A stretch of DNA of 64,000 nucleotides. Source: Streptomyces longisporoflavus. GTDB lineage: Bacteria > Actinomycetota > Actinomycetes > Streptomycetales > Streptomycetaceae. Made by a program: the position numbers and the translations under genes. The DNA is taken from contig NZ_BMTR01000006.1 of the NCBI RefSeq assembly GCF_014649775.1, forward strand, positions 124,001-188,000. The letters are read 5' to 3'. This document shows positions 8,298 to 16,768 of the stretch, piece by piece. The notes beneath the pieces are model-generated. The model was not told the DNA's origin. It was given only the letters and a program-made list of their open reading frames with translations, and made no database searches. Numbering within the stretch: the stretch's first letter is position 1; each line of letters opens with the position of its first letter.

Positions 8298-8828
8298 GTG
8301 GGGACAGCCGTCGACGACGCGGCCGCCGCGGAGTTCCATGACTTCTTCGAGCGTCACTACGCCGAACTGGCCCGCCTCGCCCACATGCTGACCGGCGAGA
8401 AGGACGCCGCGGACGACCTCGCCGCGGACGCCCTGGTCGCGCTCTGGCACCGCTGGGACCGGGTGCGCGCCGCCGACCACCCGGCCGCCTACGCCCGTGG
8501 AGTCGTCGCCAACATGGCCCGCAGCCGTATCCGCAGCGCGGTGCGCGAGAGGCGCCGCGTCGCGCTGTTCTGGGGCCAGCGGGCGGAGGGCGTCGACGAT
8601 CCCGACGTACCCGCGGTCGTCGACGTCCAGGAGGCGTTGCGTACGCTGCCGTTCCGTAAGCGGGCCTGTGTCGTGCTGCGGCACGCCTTCGACCTGTCGG
8701 AGAAGGACACCGCTCTCACCCTCGGCATATCGGTCGGTACGGTGAAGAGCCAGACGTCCAAGGGAATGGCGGAGCTGCAACGGCTCCTGGGTGATCTCGC
8801 GTCGCAACTCGTGGGAGGGAGGCAGTGA
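8298..8828 (+). CDS. SigE-family ECF RNA polymerase sigma factor
   Basis: A 176-residue extracytoplasmic-function sigma factor. Region 2 spans about residues 12-80 (FHDFFERHYAELARLAHML, then DDLAADALVALWHRW) and region 4 about 110-170 (LPFRKRACVVLRHAFDLSE, then GISVGTVKSQTSKGMAEL). The GTG at 8298 follows AAAGAGGTGA. The next gene overlaps its stop and encodes a single-pass membrane protein, so the pair probably forms a signalling unit. Flanking genes are the PL11 and PL3 pectinases, both with the same AAC-type promoter motif, which suggests this sigma factor may direct secreted pectinase expression. The target assignment is inference; the family call is secure. Confidence 0.9.
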   Translation: MGTAVDDAAAAEFHDFFERHYAELARLAHMLTGEKDAADDLAADALVALWHRWDRVRAADHPAAYARGVVANMARSRIRSAVRERRRVALFWGQRAEGVDDPDVPAVVDVQEALRTLPFRKRACVVLRHAFDLSEKDTALTLGISVGTVKSQTSKGMAELQRLLGDLASQLVGGRQ

Positions 8829-9703
8829 TGGACGACGTACGCAAGCACTTGCGCGATGCCGCGGCGGAGCACCGCCCCGACCGGGAGCGGATGCTCGCCC
8901 GGATCGAGCGGGGCATGGAGCGCGACACGGTCGGCCACGGCGCCCCGTCCCGCGGCAGGCTGCCACGGCCCGCCCCCTGGCTGCGCATCGCCGGCGCGAC
9001 GGCCGCCGTCGCCGGGGTATTCGCCCTCGGCGGTTACGCCGTCGCCTCCGTCGTGCGCGGCGACGAGCCGCCGCCCCGCACCGTCGGCACACCCGCCGCC
9101 CCCGAATCCCCGACCGGGCCGAGCCCCTCCGCGTCGACGCCCGGCGACGAGAACGCCAAGCCGAGGCCACCGGCCGAACCCACCCACTCGCCCGGCAAGG
9201 GGACGAACAGCGCACCGGGGAAGGACAAGGACCGCGACGCCGACCGGCCGCCGAAGAAGTCCGCGCCCCCGCCCGACTCGCGGCGCGTGGCCCCGGACGC
9301 AAAGGACGTCGAGGACGGTTACCTCTGGAGCGACGGCTCCATCGACCCGCAGAGCAACGACTTCTGGGCGCAGAGCACCCTCACCTTCAAGACCGAAAAG
9401 CCCCTCGCCGCGCTCACCGTCGAACTGCGCGTCGCGCAGACCGGGGGCGTCGCGGACGCGGGCAACTGGCGCTCCCTGCCCGCCGACGACTTCACCGTGT
9501 CCGTACGCGAACAGGGCGATGAGCTTGTCTACCGCTGGACGCTGAAGGCGGGCCGGACCGTCCCGGCGGGGGAGCACGTCTTCGCCGGCCAGTACAACCA
9601 CGCCGAGGGCGGCAGAGACGCGGGCGAGGACACCTACGCGGCGGAGGCGGTCGCGGGCGGCCGGAAGGCCGCCGTACGCGGCGACTTCGCCCGTACCTCG
9701 TAG
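8828..9703 (+). CDS. Single-pass membrane protein, putative partner of the ECF sigma factor
   Basis: A 291-residue protein with an N-terminal cytoplasmic segment (about 1-50), one transmembrane helix (about 51-76, WLRIAGATAA onward), a long Pro/Lys/Arg-rich linker (about 80-160) and a folded extracytoplasmic domain (about 165-290, with DFWAQSTLTFKTEKPL, RVAQTGGVADAGNWRSLP and AGEHVFAGQYNHAEGGRDA). Its ATG overlaps the sigma-factor stop by one base. The HxxxCxxC zinc anti-sigma motif is absent, so it is not a classical ZAS anti-sigma factor, though position and topology suggest it controls the sigma factor. The outer domain looks beta-rich and could sense an extracellular glycan; that is speculation. 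A GTG one codon upstream is an alternative start. Confidence 0.75.
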   Translation: MDDVRKHLRDAAAEHRPDRERMLARIERGMERDTVGHGAPSRGRLPRPAPWLRIAGATAAVAGVFALGGYAVASVVRGDEPPPRTVGTPAAPESPTGPSPSASTPGDENAKPRPPAEPTHSPGKGTNSAPGKDKDRDADRPPKKSAPPPDSRRVAPDAKDVEDGYLWSDGSIDPQSNDFWAQSTLTFKTEKPLAALTVELRVAQTGGVADAGNWRSLPADDFTVSVREQGDELVYRWTLKAGRTVPAGEHVFAGQYNHAEGGRDAGEDTYAAEAVAGGRKAAVRGDFARTS

Positions 9704-9729
9704 ACCGCCGGAAAATTCTTCCGCGCAGC

Positions 9730-9759
9730 GGCAACCTTCCGCATCCGGGCGGAGACCAG
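9730..9759 (+). promoter_or_regulatory. Putative ECF-type promoter for the PL3 gene
   Basis: GGCAACC (9730-9736), a 17-bp spacer, then GACCAG (9754-9759), about 40 bp before the ATG at 9799. The block AGCGGCAACCTTCCGC differs at one base from that upstream of the PL11 gene. Both contain the AAC expected for ECF sigma -35 recognition. Confidence 0.5.
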
Positions 9760-9798
9760 CAGACGCAAGGTCATCCCCCCAGCGAAAGAACGGTCCCC

Positions 9799-10644
9799 AT
9801 GACCACGCAAAGAGCCGAACTGCGCAAGAGCCGCAAGCGCCGCCTCACCCGCCGCCGCGCCGCGGGCGCGGCGGGCGGCGCGCTCCTGCTGACCGGCGCC
9901 ACCCTGGGCGCCAACATGCTGCTGTCCCCCGCCGGAGCGGCGACGACCGCCGCGGCTGCCTGGCCCACACCCACCGGCAACAAGGCCGTCGGCAAGACCA
10001 TCGAGGTGTCCGGCACCTACGACGGCGCACTCCAGCGCTTCTACGGCAGCGGAGACCTCGGCGGCGACGGCCAGGAAGAGGGCCAGGACCCGATCTTCAA
10101 GCTGAAGGACGGCGCGGTCCTGAAGAACGTCGTGCTCGGCTCCCCGGCCGCGGACGGCGTGCACTGCTCGGGCAGCTGCACCATCCAGAACGTGTGGTGG
10201 GAGGACGTCGGCGAGGACGCGGCCAGCTTCAAGGGCACCTCGTCCGGCTCGGTCTACACGGTCACCGGCGGCGGCGCGAGGAAGGCCGACGACAAGGTCT
10301 TCCAGTTCAACGGCGCGGGCAAGCTGAACATCTCCGGGTTCCAGGTCTCCGACTTCGGCAAGCTGGTCCGCTCCTGCGGCAACTGCTCCAAGCAGTACAA
10401 GCGCACGATCGTCATCAACGACGTGGACGTGACGGCGCCCGGCAAGTCCCTCGCCGGCATCAACACCAACTACGGCGACACGGCGACCCTCAGCAAGATC
10501 CGCATCCACGGCGACAGCAGCAAGAAGATCAAGCCCTGTATCCGCTACACGGGCAACTCCTCGGGTGACGAGCCCAAGGAGACGGGCAGCGGCCCCGACG
10601 GCACGTACTGCAAGTACAGCGCGTCGGACATCAGCTACCAGTAG
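9799..10644 (+). CDS. Secreted PL3 pectate lyase
   Basis: A 281-residue family 3 pectate lyase that cleaves polygalacturonate by beta-elimination, usually calcium-dependent. A basic N terminus and hydrophobic core (AAGAAGGALLLTGATLGANML) form the signal peptide. The mature domain has the compact PL3 parallel beta-helix sequence: IEVSGTYDGAL, DPIFKLKDGAVLKNVVLGSPAADGVHC, a Cys pair (CSGSC), NVWWEDVGEDAASFKG, DDKVFQFNGAG, and DFGKLVRSCGNCSKQYKR. Length is close to the single-domain PL3 norm, with no binding module. It starts 95 bp after the sigma-associated membrane protein gene, has its own promoter-like motif, and is closed by a strong terminator. Confidence 0.94.
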   Translation: MTTQRAELRKSRKRRLTRRRAAGAAGGALLLTGATLGANMLLSPAGAATTAAAAWPTPTGNKAVGKTIEVSGTYDGALQRFYGSGDLGGDGQEEGQDPIFKLKDGAVLKNVVLGSPAADGVHCSGSCTIQNVWWEDVGEDAASFKGTSSGSVYTVTGGGARKADDKVFQFNGAGKLNISGFQVSDFGKLVRSCGNCSKQYKRTIVINDVDVTAPGKSLAGINTNYGDTATLSKIRIHGDSSKKIKPCIRYTGNSSGDEPKETGSGPDGTYCKYSASDISYQ

Positions 10645-10657
10645 GCGACGGCTCCGC

Positions 10658-10691
10658 GGGCCACCGGTGACCGGTCGGTCACCGGTGGCCC
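10658..10691 (+). terminator. Strong hairpin terminator after PL3
   Basis: GGGCCACCGGTGACC (10658-10672) pairs perfectly with GGTCACCGGTGGCCC (10677-10691) around the 4-base loop GGTC: a 15-bp stem, 14 bp past the PL3 stop. There is no clear T run, as is common for Streptomyces terminators. Confidence 0.8.
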
Positions 10692-10781
10692 TCCGCCGTC
10701 GGCCCGGGAATAACGGATCGCTTGCGCCGGCGGTCGGTGATTGAGTCTCTACGCCATCAAGTAGAGCTCAAGGGGGACGGG

Positions 10782-11969
10782 TTGCTTCGCCTTCATCTGA
10801 CGGCCGCCACGCTGCTCAGGGTGTCCGCCGAGGGCGTCGCGACCGCGTTGGTGCTCACCGTCCAGTCACGTACGGGAGACGCGGCGAGCGCCGGTTTCGT
10901 CCAGACCGCGATGACGCTTCCCTATGTGCTGAGCGGGCCGGTCATCGGCCATGCCCTCGACCGCGCGGACCGGCCGCGACGCCTCGTCACCGCGCTTGCC
11001 TGCGGCTATGCCCTCGCCACCGCCCTGCTCATGCTGTCGGCGGGCCGCTCGCCGCTGGTGCTCGTGCTGCTTGTGGCCGCCGTGGTGGGCTGCGTCGAGC
11101 CGGTCGTGACGGCGCTGACCGGTCTGCTGCCGCGCCTCGTCCCCGCGCGGCGGCTCTCGCGTGCGTACGGCCTGGAGGCGTCGAGTTACAACGTCGCGGC
11201 CATCGCCGGGCCCGGCCTTGCGGCACTGGTCGCCGCGTTCGCGGGTGCGGGGCACTCCGGGATCGTGATCGTGGCCGCCGCCGTGCTCGGCACGCTCGCC
11301 CTGCCCCTGCTGAGCCTGCCGCCGCCGGAAGTCAAGCCGGAGCGGTCGGGGCTCGCGCAGGTCATGGGCGGCGGGTTCTCGGTCCTCGGGGCCAACCGGG
11401 TGCTGCGGGCCCTGACCGTGTCGACGATGCTCGCCTGGTTCGGGTACGGCGGGTTCGCGGTGGCGGCGGTACTGCTCGGCCAGGACATCGGCGCGGGCCC
11501 CGCGGCGGGCGGGCAGCTCCTGGCCTGTTTCGCCGTCGGATCGCTCGTGGGCGCGCTGGCCTCCTCGCGCCGGCTGACGCCCGGCCGGGCCGAAAACGCA
11601 GTACTGGTAGGCCTGTTGGGATTCGGCACGTCACTCGCCGCGCTCGCGGTGGTGCCGTCGCTGCCCTGGGCATGGGCGGTCTGTGTGGCGGCGGGCCTGG
11701 CCGAGGGGCCGTTGTTCACCGCGACGCTGATGCTCCGTCAGCGCGAGTCGCCACCGGACCGGCTCGGCCAGGTCAACACCACCGGCGGCAGCCTGAAGAT
11801 CGGCGCGTCGGCGGGCGGCGCGGCGCTGACCGGGGTGTTGGCGGGCAGGCTCGGAGCGGACGGGATGATGCTGGGCATCGCCGCGTGCCAGGTGGCGGGC
11901 GCGGCGCTGTGGATCGTGCTGCGGCGGCTTCCCGCCTCCGCCGCGGTGACCTCGCGCGGCGCGTCCTGA
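10782..11969 (+). CDS. MFS-type transporter, probable exporter
   Basis: A roughly 395-residue major facilitator protein with about 12 hydrophobic helices and short loops. An Arg-containing loop follows the second helix (GHALDRADRPRRL), as in MFS proteins, and SYNVAAIAGPGLAAL resembles the exporter-type motif of the first half. TTG at 10782 is preferred because AAGGGGGACGGG lies directly before it; longer in-frame starts at 10722 (TTG) or 10737 (GTG) lack such a site. The substrate cannot be told from the sequence. It lies alone between two strong terminators, so it is transcribed apart from the pectinases and may be unrelated to carbohydrate use. Confidence 0.8.
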   Translation: MLRLHLTAATLLRVSAEGVATALVLTVQSRTGDAASAGFVQTAMTLPYVLSGPVIGHALDRADRPRRLVTALACGYALATALLMLSAGRSPLVLVLLVAAVVGCVEPVVTALTGLLPRLVPARRLSRAYGLEASSYNVAAIAGPGLAALVAAFAGAGHSGIVIVAAAVLGTLALPLLSLPPPEVKPERSGLAQVMGGGFSVLGANRVLRALTVSTMLAWFGYGGFAVAAVLLGQDIGAGPAAGGQLLACFAVGSLVGALASSRRLTPGRAENAVLVGLLGFGTSLAALAVVPSLPWAWAVCVAAGLAEGPLFTATLMLRQRESPPDRLGQVNTTGGSLKIGASAGGAALTGVLAGRLGADGMMLGIAACQVAGAALWIVLRRLPASAAVTSRGAS

Positions 11970-12002
11970 ACCGGGGCGCGGCCCGTGCGGCCCCGGTTCA
12001 GG
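11965..12002. terminator. Bidirectional terminator between MFS and CE8 genes
   Basis: CCTGAACCGGGGC (11965-11977) pairs with GCCCCGGTTCAGG (11990-12002), a perfect 13-bp stem with a 12-base loop. It overlaps the stop codon of the MFS gene and lies 15 bp beyond the end of the convergent pectinesterase gene, so it can serve both strands and probably ends the long pectin operon. Confidence 0.75.
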
Positions 12003-12017
12003 GTGCGGCGGCGCGTC

Positions 12018-13118
12018 TCAGCGGTCCTTTCGCCCGGGCGTCCAGTCGCCGAGATAGGCGGCGCGGGTCGCGGACGCGGCCTGCTTGCGGGTGAGCTGCG
12101 GACGGTTGTCCGGGACGGTGACCGTCGCTCCCGGGCCCGAGTTGCGGTACTCCGCGAATCGCTGGGCCTGCCAGGGATGGGCGTCGCGCATGTTCGCGTA
12201 CGGGGTCACCGCGTCGATGCCGGGACCCAGATGGGTGTCGCGTACCGTCAGCATGGGGCGGGCCGTGATGTCCGAGCTGGGGACCCAGGGGCGGGCCAGT
12301 TTGTAGTACGCGTCCGGCGCCCCGCTCGTCACCCGGCTGCGGCTGACCAGGTAGCCGCGCGGGTTGGCGACGGCCGTGGACGGCGCGAAGACGAAGCCGT
12401 ACGGCGCCGCCGCGAGGTCGCTCCGGGTGAGCGTGTGGAAGCGGCAGTGCTCGAAGACCGCGGTGGCACGCCCGAAGACGAAGTCGACGTCACCCTCCAC
12501 GTAGCAGTCGCGGAAGTACTGGCGGGCGAAGGCGCCCAGGTCCGCGGTGTCGGCGTAGAGCGTGTCCTGGTGGCCCAGGAACCGGCAGCCGAAGAACGCC
12601 GAGCGGTCGCCCGTCACCTTGATGGCGACGGCCTGGGTGCCGGTGTAGTCCGGGTGGTCCGCCCGCAGCCAGTCGTTGGCGAACGTGACGGCGCGGGCGG
12701 TGAAACCGGCGGCGCGCACGGTCGTGGTGGCCGAACCGCTCGTGCCGTACGTGCCGGAGCCGTCGGGCTTCGGGGTGCCCGCCGCGTTGTCGTACACGAT
12801 GACCGTGTCGCGCGGGTCGCCGCTCGCGCCGACGAGGGTGAGCCCGGTGCTCGCCCCGGGCACCGAAACCGTCTCGCGGTAGGTGCCCGGCGCCAGGACC
12901 AGGGTGAAGCCGGGGCCGGACGCCGCGTCCACGGCGGCCTGGACGGTGGTGTGGTCGCCGCCGCCCGCCGGATCGACGTACAGCGTCCGGCGGCCCGGCC
13001 GCGGCCCGGCGGCGCGGGCGGGTGCGGCCGCGCCGAAGGCCAGGGCGGCTGCGGCGCCGGCGCCCGTGGTGAGCACCGTGCGCCGGCCGAGGGGTGTGCG
13101 GGAGTAGTGCGAGGGCAT
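12018..13118 (-). CDS. Secreted pectin methylesterase (CE8)
   Basis: A 366-residue carbohydrate esterase family 8 pectinesterase that removes methyl groups from homogalacturonan and so opens it to pectate lyases. The N terminus (GRRTVLTTGA plus an Ala-rich stretch) looks like a Tat-type signal. All family motifs are present: GTYRE (78-82), QAVAIK (162-167), GHQDTLY (182-188), VEGDVDFVFG (207-216) and LARPW (274-278). The expected catalytic residues are D185, D212 and R276; the usual LGRPW is LARPW here. It is the last gene of the minus-strand pectin run, 87 bp behind a PL1 lyase, and ends at a bidirectional terminator. Confidence 0.95.
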   Translation of the reverse strand: MPSHYSRTPLGRRTVLTTGAGAAAALAFGAAAPARAAGPRPGRRTLYVDPAGGGDHTTVQAAVDAASGPGFTLVLAPGTYRETVSVPGASTGLTLVGASGDPRDTVIVYDNAAGTPKPDGSGTYGTSGSATTTVRAAGFTARAVTFANDWLRADHPDYTGTQAVAIKVTGDRSAFFGCRFLGHQDTLYADTADLGAFARQYFRDCYVEGDVDFVFGRATAVFEHCRFHTLTRSDLAAAPYGFVFAPSTAVANPRGYLVSRSRVTSGAPDAYYKLARPWVPSSDITARPMLTVRDTHLGPGIDAVTPYANMRDAHPWQAQRFAEYRNSGPGATVTVPDNRPQLTRKQAASATRAAYLGDWTPGRKDR

Positions 13119-13205
13119 GGCTGATCCTTCGCTGTGCGGCTCAGTCAGGAGGTCTTGCGGGGGAGGGCCTTGCGAGAGGCCCGGGGAAGGAAGGGAGGGA
13201 GGGGA

Positions 13206-14498
13206 TCAGCGGCGCTTGCCCGCGCCCGCCTCGCGCGCCAGCAGCTTCGGCAGCTTGCGCGGGTCGTCCACCCGCGTCCGCAGGCTCGGCGTCCATCCGG
13301 CGTCCGACCGCAGGGTCTCCTCGGGGAACTCCGCGTTGTGGACGGCGATGAGGTCGACGCGCTTGCCGTTGACGTAGTTGGCGTCGGCGGTGACCGGCGC
13401 GTCCTTCCACTTCTTGAGGATCTTCGCGGCGCTGACCCCGGCCGGGAGCGTGAACGCGTTCTTCTGCGCGACGAGCCGCGACTCCGCGCCGATGCCGAAG
13501 GAGTACTGGTAGCCGTTCGCCGGCACCACATAGTGGTTGTTGTACGTGTCGACCTGCCCGAAGCGGACGCGCGGAGCCCGCTCGACGATGTCCCGGAAGA
13601 CGTTGTGGTGCAAAGTGACGCGCAGCTTGCCGCGGTCCGTGCCGCCCGCGCTGTCGCTGTTGCCGATCATCAGGGTCTTGTCGTGGTCGGCGAAGACGTT
13701 CCAGGAGGCGGTGACCAGGTCCGCGCCGCGCACGATGTCCAGCTCGCCGTCGTGCTGCTGGTAGATCTCGCCGTAGTAGGACGGCAGTGAACTGTCGGGG
13801 TGCTCGCCGTCGGTGAACGTGTTGTGGTCGACCCACACATGTGTCGAGCCGTGTACGACCATGCTGTCGTACTCCGAGTTCCAGGCGCCCTTGTCCCCGT
13901 CCGTGGGATCCCACTGCGGGAAGCAGTCGAGCGGGCTCTCCAGCGTGAGATCGCGGACGACGACGTTGTCCACGCCCTGGATCTGCAGGCTGCCGCCGAT
14001 GATCCCGGCGTTCCCGCCGACCCCCACGATGGTCGTGTCCGCGGGCACGTACGCCTTGATCGCCGCGGCCTGCCGGGTCGCCGAAGCCGCCCGCAGATCC
14101 TCCTGCGCCCCGCTGACCGGCGTGTCGTATCCCCACACCGCGGGGTCGTAGTCGGCGAGATAGCGCTCGAAGTCGTAGCCGTCGGCCTCGAACGCGGCGC
14201 AGCCCGCGGCCGTCGCGTTCAGCGTGCCCCTGACCTTGATGATCCGGGGAGCGCCCGGGTCGTCCGCGAGCGCGGCCCGCAGTTCCTCCCAGGTGGTGAC
14301 CGTGTAGGTGTGCGCGGCATCGGCGCCGGCGCCGCCGGTGGTGCCGCCCTCGGCGGACGCCCAGCCGTCGCCGCGCGGCAGCACGTCACGTGCGCCCGCG
14401 GCCGCGGCGGGTGCCGCGCCGGAGACGGCCACGACCAGGGCGGTGCACCCCGCGAGCAGGGCGAGAGAGCTGCGTCCGGTGGATCTGCGTACAGGCAT
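13206..14498 (-). CDS. Secreted PL1 pectate lyase (first copy)
   Basis: A 430-residue pectate lyase family 1 enzyme. The signal peptide (RRSTGRSSLALLAGCTALVV) is followed by GDGWASAEGGTTGG and the right-handed beta-helix: IIKVRGTLN, TTIVGVGGNAGIIGGSLQI, NVVVRDLTLESPLDCFPQWDP, HVWVDHNTFTDG, DGELDIVRGADLVTASWNVFADHDK and RVTLHHNVFRDIVERAPRVRFG, the last holding the Arg region of the active site. ATG 14498 is chosen at the signal peptide; the longer upstream frame overlaps the CE12 gene. It is much closer to the PL1 at 21522 than to the one at 16769. It starts 8 bp after the CE12 gene, so the two are co-transcribed. Confidence 0.93.
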   Translation of the reverse strand: MPVRRSTGRSSLALLAGCTALVVAVSGAAPAAAAGARDVLPRGDGWASAEGGTTGGAGADAAHTYTVTTWEELRAALADDPGAPRIIKVRGTLNATAAGCAAFEADGYDFERYLADYDPAVWGYDTPVSGAQEDLRAASATRQAAAIKAYVPADTTIVGVGGNAGIIGGSLQIQGVDNVVVRDLTLESPLDCFPQWDPTDGDKGAWNSEYDSMVVHGSTHVWVDHNTFTDGEHPDSSLPSYYGEIYQQHDGELDIVRGADLVTASWNVFADHDKTLMIGNSDSAGGTDRGKLRVTLHHNVFRDIVERAPRVRFGQVDTYNNHYVVPANGYQYSFGIGAESRLVAQKNAFTLPAGVSAAKILKKWKDAPVTADANYVNGKRVDLIAVHNAEFPEETLRSDAGWTPSLRTRVDDPRKLPKLLAREAGAGKRR

Positions 14499-14506
14499 GT
14501 TCGTCC

Positions 14507-15328
14507 TCACGGTCCTTTTGGCCAGGTGATCCAGGAGTCGGGTATCGCGTCGTCGAGCCGTCGTACGTCCCGCGGCGCGAGCACCCCGCGGTACAGCAGC
14601 CCGTCCGCCACCAGACGTGCCACGGCGATCGCGCCCGGCGGGTTGAAGTGCGTGTTGTCCTGCTCGGTGGCGGTCCAGTTGAAGTACGCCTTGGACTTCT
14701 CGGCGCCGAGCCTCTGCCACAGGGCGAGCGACAGGGCCTGGACGTCGAGCAGCGGCACGTCCTCGGCATCGGCGAGCGCCCGCATCGCCGCCGGGTAGTC
14801 GCCGTGGGTGGGCAGCGCCGTGCCGTCCGCGTCGAACTTCCTGCGCTCGACGGCCGTGGCGAACACCGGCCGCGCGCCACGGGACCGCGCCTCCTCCACG
14901 TACCGCGTCAAGTACTCCTGATACGTGGACCAGGGCTCGGTGTAGCGCGCCGGATCGGCGCTCTTCTCGTCGTTGTGCGCGAACTGGACCAGGAGAAGGT
15001 CGCCGGGCCTGATCGATTCCAGGATCACGGCGAGCCGGCCCTCGTCCACGAAGCTCTTCGAACTGCGCCCGTTCATCGCGTGGTTGGCGACCGTCAGGCG
15101 ACGGCCGTCGAGGAAGAAGGGCAGGGCCATGCCCCAGCCGGTCTCGGGCGCCGCGTCGGCGTACTTCTGCGCGGCGGTGGAGTCCCCGGCGATGAAAAGG
15201 GTGCTCGCGCGCCGCTCGCCTCGCGCATGACCCGCGGCGGCCGGGGCCGCGGCCACCGCGAGCGGAACGCCCGCGAGGGCCGCGACCGCACGGCGCCGGT
15301 TGACGCCGTGCGCGGGGCGCGATGTCAC
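14507..15328 (-). CDS. Rhamnogalacturonan acetylesterase (CE12, SGNH hydrolase)
   Basis: A 273-residue secreted SGNH esterase that removes acetyl groups from rhamnogalacturonan-I. Catalytic blocks are visible: block I GDST with nucleophile S50, block II/III NGRSSKSF and HND (118-120), and block V DNTHF with D224 and H227. The N terminus (NRRRAVAALAGVPLAVAAAPAAAG) is a signal peptide, possibly Tat. The GTG start overlaps the stop of the upstream solute-binding-protein gene (GTGA), indicating translational coupling, and a PL1 lyase follows 8 bp later. Backbone deacetylation fits with the lyases encoded around it. Confidence 0.93.
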   Translation of the reverse strand: MTSRPAHGVNRRRAVAALAGVPLAVAAAPAAAGHARGERRASTLFIAGDSTAAQKYADAAPETGWGMALPFFLDGRRLTVANHAMNGRSSKSFVDEGRLAVILESIRPGDLLLVQFAHNDEKSADPARYTEPWSTYQEYLTRYVEEARSRGARPVFATAVERRKFDADGTALPTHGDYPAAMRALADAEDVPLLDVQALSLALWQRLGAEKSKAYFNWTATEQDNTHFNPPGAIAVARLVADGLLYRGVLAPRDVRRLDDAIPDSWITWPKGP

Positions 15329-16689
15329 TTGTTCTGTTCTTTCCACTCGGCCTGAGCCTTGTTGAGCTGCTCGGCGAGCGTGTCGAGGAACTCCTTCGCG
15401 GACATCTTGCCGAGCAGGACCTTCTGGTAGTTCGGCTCGTTGTCGGCCTTGCTGATGGTGTTCCAGTCGGGCAGGTAGTACGGGAGCTGCACGACCTTGA
15501 GGGAGCCGTCGTTGAGCGCGGCGGCGGCCAGCTTCGTGGGCTCGGCCTTGTTCACCCAGGGGTCCTTGGAGGCCGCGATGTTGGCGGGGATGGCACCCGC
15601 CGACTCGTTCCACTTGCTGTTGGACTCGTGCGAGGCCGCGAACTCGATGAACTTCCAGGCGGCTGCCTTCTTCTTGCTCGACTTGAACAGGCCGAGCCCG
15701 TCGACCGGGTTGGAGACCTGGACGCGAACGCCCTCGTCGGTCGTCGGGTTGGGCAGGCCGCGGAACTTGCCCTCACCGAGCGCCTTCACGTGGTCCGTGT
15801 AGGAGCCGAGGTTGTGGCTGAGCATGCCGATCTGGCCCGTGTCCCACTGGGCGTTCATCTTCTTGAAGTCGTTGTTGACGTCGGCCGCGGGCGTGTTGTT
15901 CTTGTACAGCGCGACGTACTTCTCCAGCGCCGCCACGTTCTTCGGGTCGTTGACGGTGGTCTTGTCGCCGTCCCAGAACGATCCGATGCCGGACTGGCCG
16001 TAGGCCGCGTCGAGCGCCTGGGCGATGGAGCCCTCGCCGCCGCGGATGGTGTACCCGAACCGGTTGTCGCCCTTGTCGGTGAGCTTCTTGGCCGCCTCGT
16101 AGAACTTGCTCCAGTTGGTGGGGGCGTCCAGGCCGGCGGCCTTGAAGAGGTCGGTGCGGTAGTAGAGGACGCCGTTGCTCGCCGATGTCGGCACCGTGAA
16201 GAGCCGGTTGCCGCCGCCCGCCGCCCGGACGCTGTCGATCATGCCCGGGTTGAGCTTGCCCTCCAGGGAGCTACCGCTCAGACGGTCGTCCAGCGGTTCG
16301 AGGGCGTCCTGGGCGGAGATCCCGGCGAGCATCGCGGCGCCGACGCCGCCGACGTCGGGCAGGCCGCCGCCCTGGATGGCCGTGTCGTACTTGGACTGGA
16401 CGCTCTCGGCGGGGATCGGCACGTACTTGACGTGGATGTCCGGGTTCTTCGCCTCGAAGTCCTTGATGATCTCCTTCCAGACGTCGGTGCGGACACCGCC
16501 GTTGTTGTCCCAGAAGGTGATCTCGCCCTTGCCCGAGCCCTCCTTGCCCGCGTCCCCGCCGGCCCCGCTGCCGTCGTCGCCACAGGCGGTGGCGGTCAGC
16601 GCGAACGCGGCGGTGAAGGCGACGGCGGCCACCGCGCGACGGCCTCTGCTGCTGTTCCCGCTTCTGTTTCCACGGATGGTGATGTTCAT
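15325..16689 (-). CDS. CUT1-type extracellular sugar-binding lipoprotein
   Basis: A 454-residue solute-binding protein of the MalE/family-1 type. The signal region ends in a lipobox (LTATAC), so the protein is anchored at the membrane. The mature part starts ITFWDNNGGVRTDVWKEII, typical of oligosaccharide-binding proteins, and carries PTSASNGVLYYRTDLFKAAG. There are no permease genes next to it; the nearest same-strand permeases (22829-24693) are in the same run of genes and have no binding protein beside them, so it probably serves them in importing pectic oligosaccharides. The AGAGAG ribosome-site region precedes ATG 16689. It sits 79 bp after a PL1 gene and is coupled to the CE12 gene. Confidence 0.9.
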   Translation of the reverse strand: MNITIRGNRSGNSSRGRRAVAAVAFTAAFALTATACGDDGSGAGGDAGKEGSGKGEITFWDNNGGVRTDVWKEIIKDFEAKNPDIHVKYVPIPAESVQSKYDTAIQGGGLPDVGGVGAAMLAGISAQDALEPLDDRLSGSSLEGKLNPGMIDSVRAAGGGNRLFTVPTSASNGVLYYRTDLFKAAGLDAPTNWSKFYEAAKKLTDKGDNRFGYTIRGGEGSIAQALDAAYGQSGIGSFWDGDKTTVNDPKNVAALEKYVALYKNNTPAADVNNDFKKMNAQWDTGQIGMLSHNLGSYTDHVKALGEGKFRGLPNPTTDEGVRVQVSNPVDGLGLFKSSKKKAAAWKFIEFAASHESNSKWNESAGAIPANIAASKDPWVNKAEPTKLAAAALNDGSLKVVQLPYYLPDWNTISKADNEPNYQKVLLGKMSAKEFLDTLAEQLNKAQAEWKEQNK

Positions 16690-16768
16690 GGTCGGCTCTC
16701 TTCTTCGGATGTGAGGGTGTGCGTGGGTACGTGTACGAGTGGTGCGAGGTGCTGGAGGTGCTGTGGGG

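Noticed and set aside
7995..9302. Very long minus-strand open frame continuing upstream of the PL11 gene
   Set aside because: It is antisense to the sigma-factor and membrane-protein genes, is Arg/Pro/Ser-rich with low-complexity composition, and the PL11 signal peptide and ribosome site at 7994 mark the true start.
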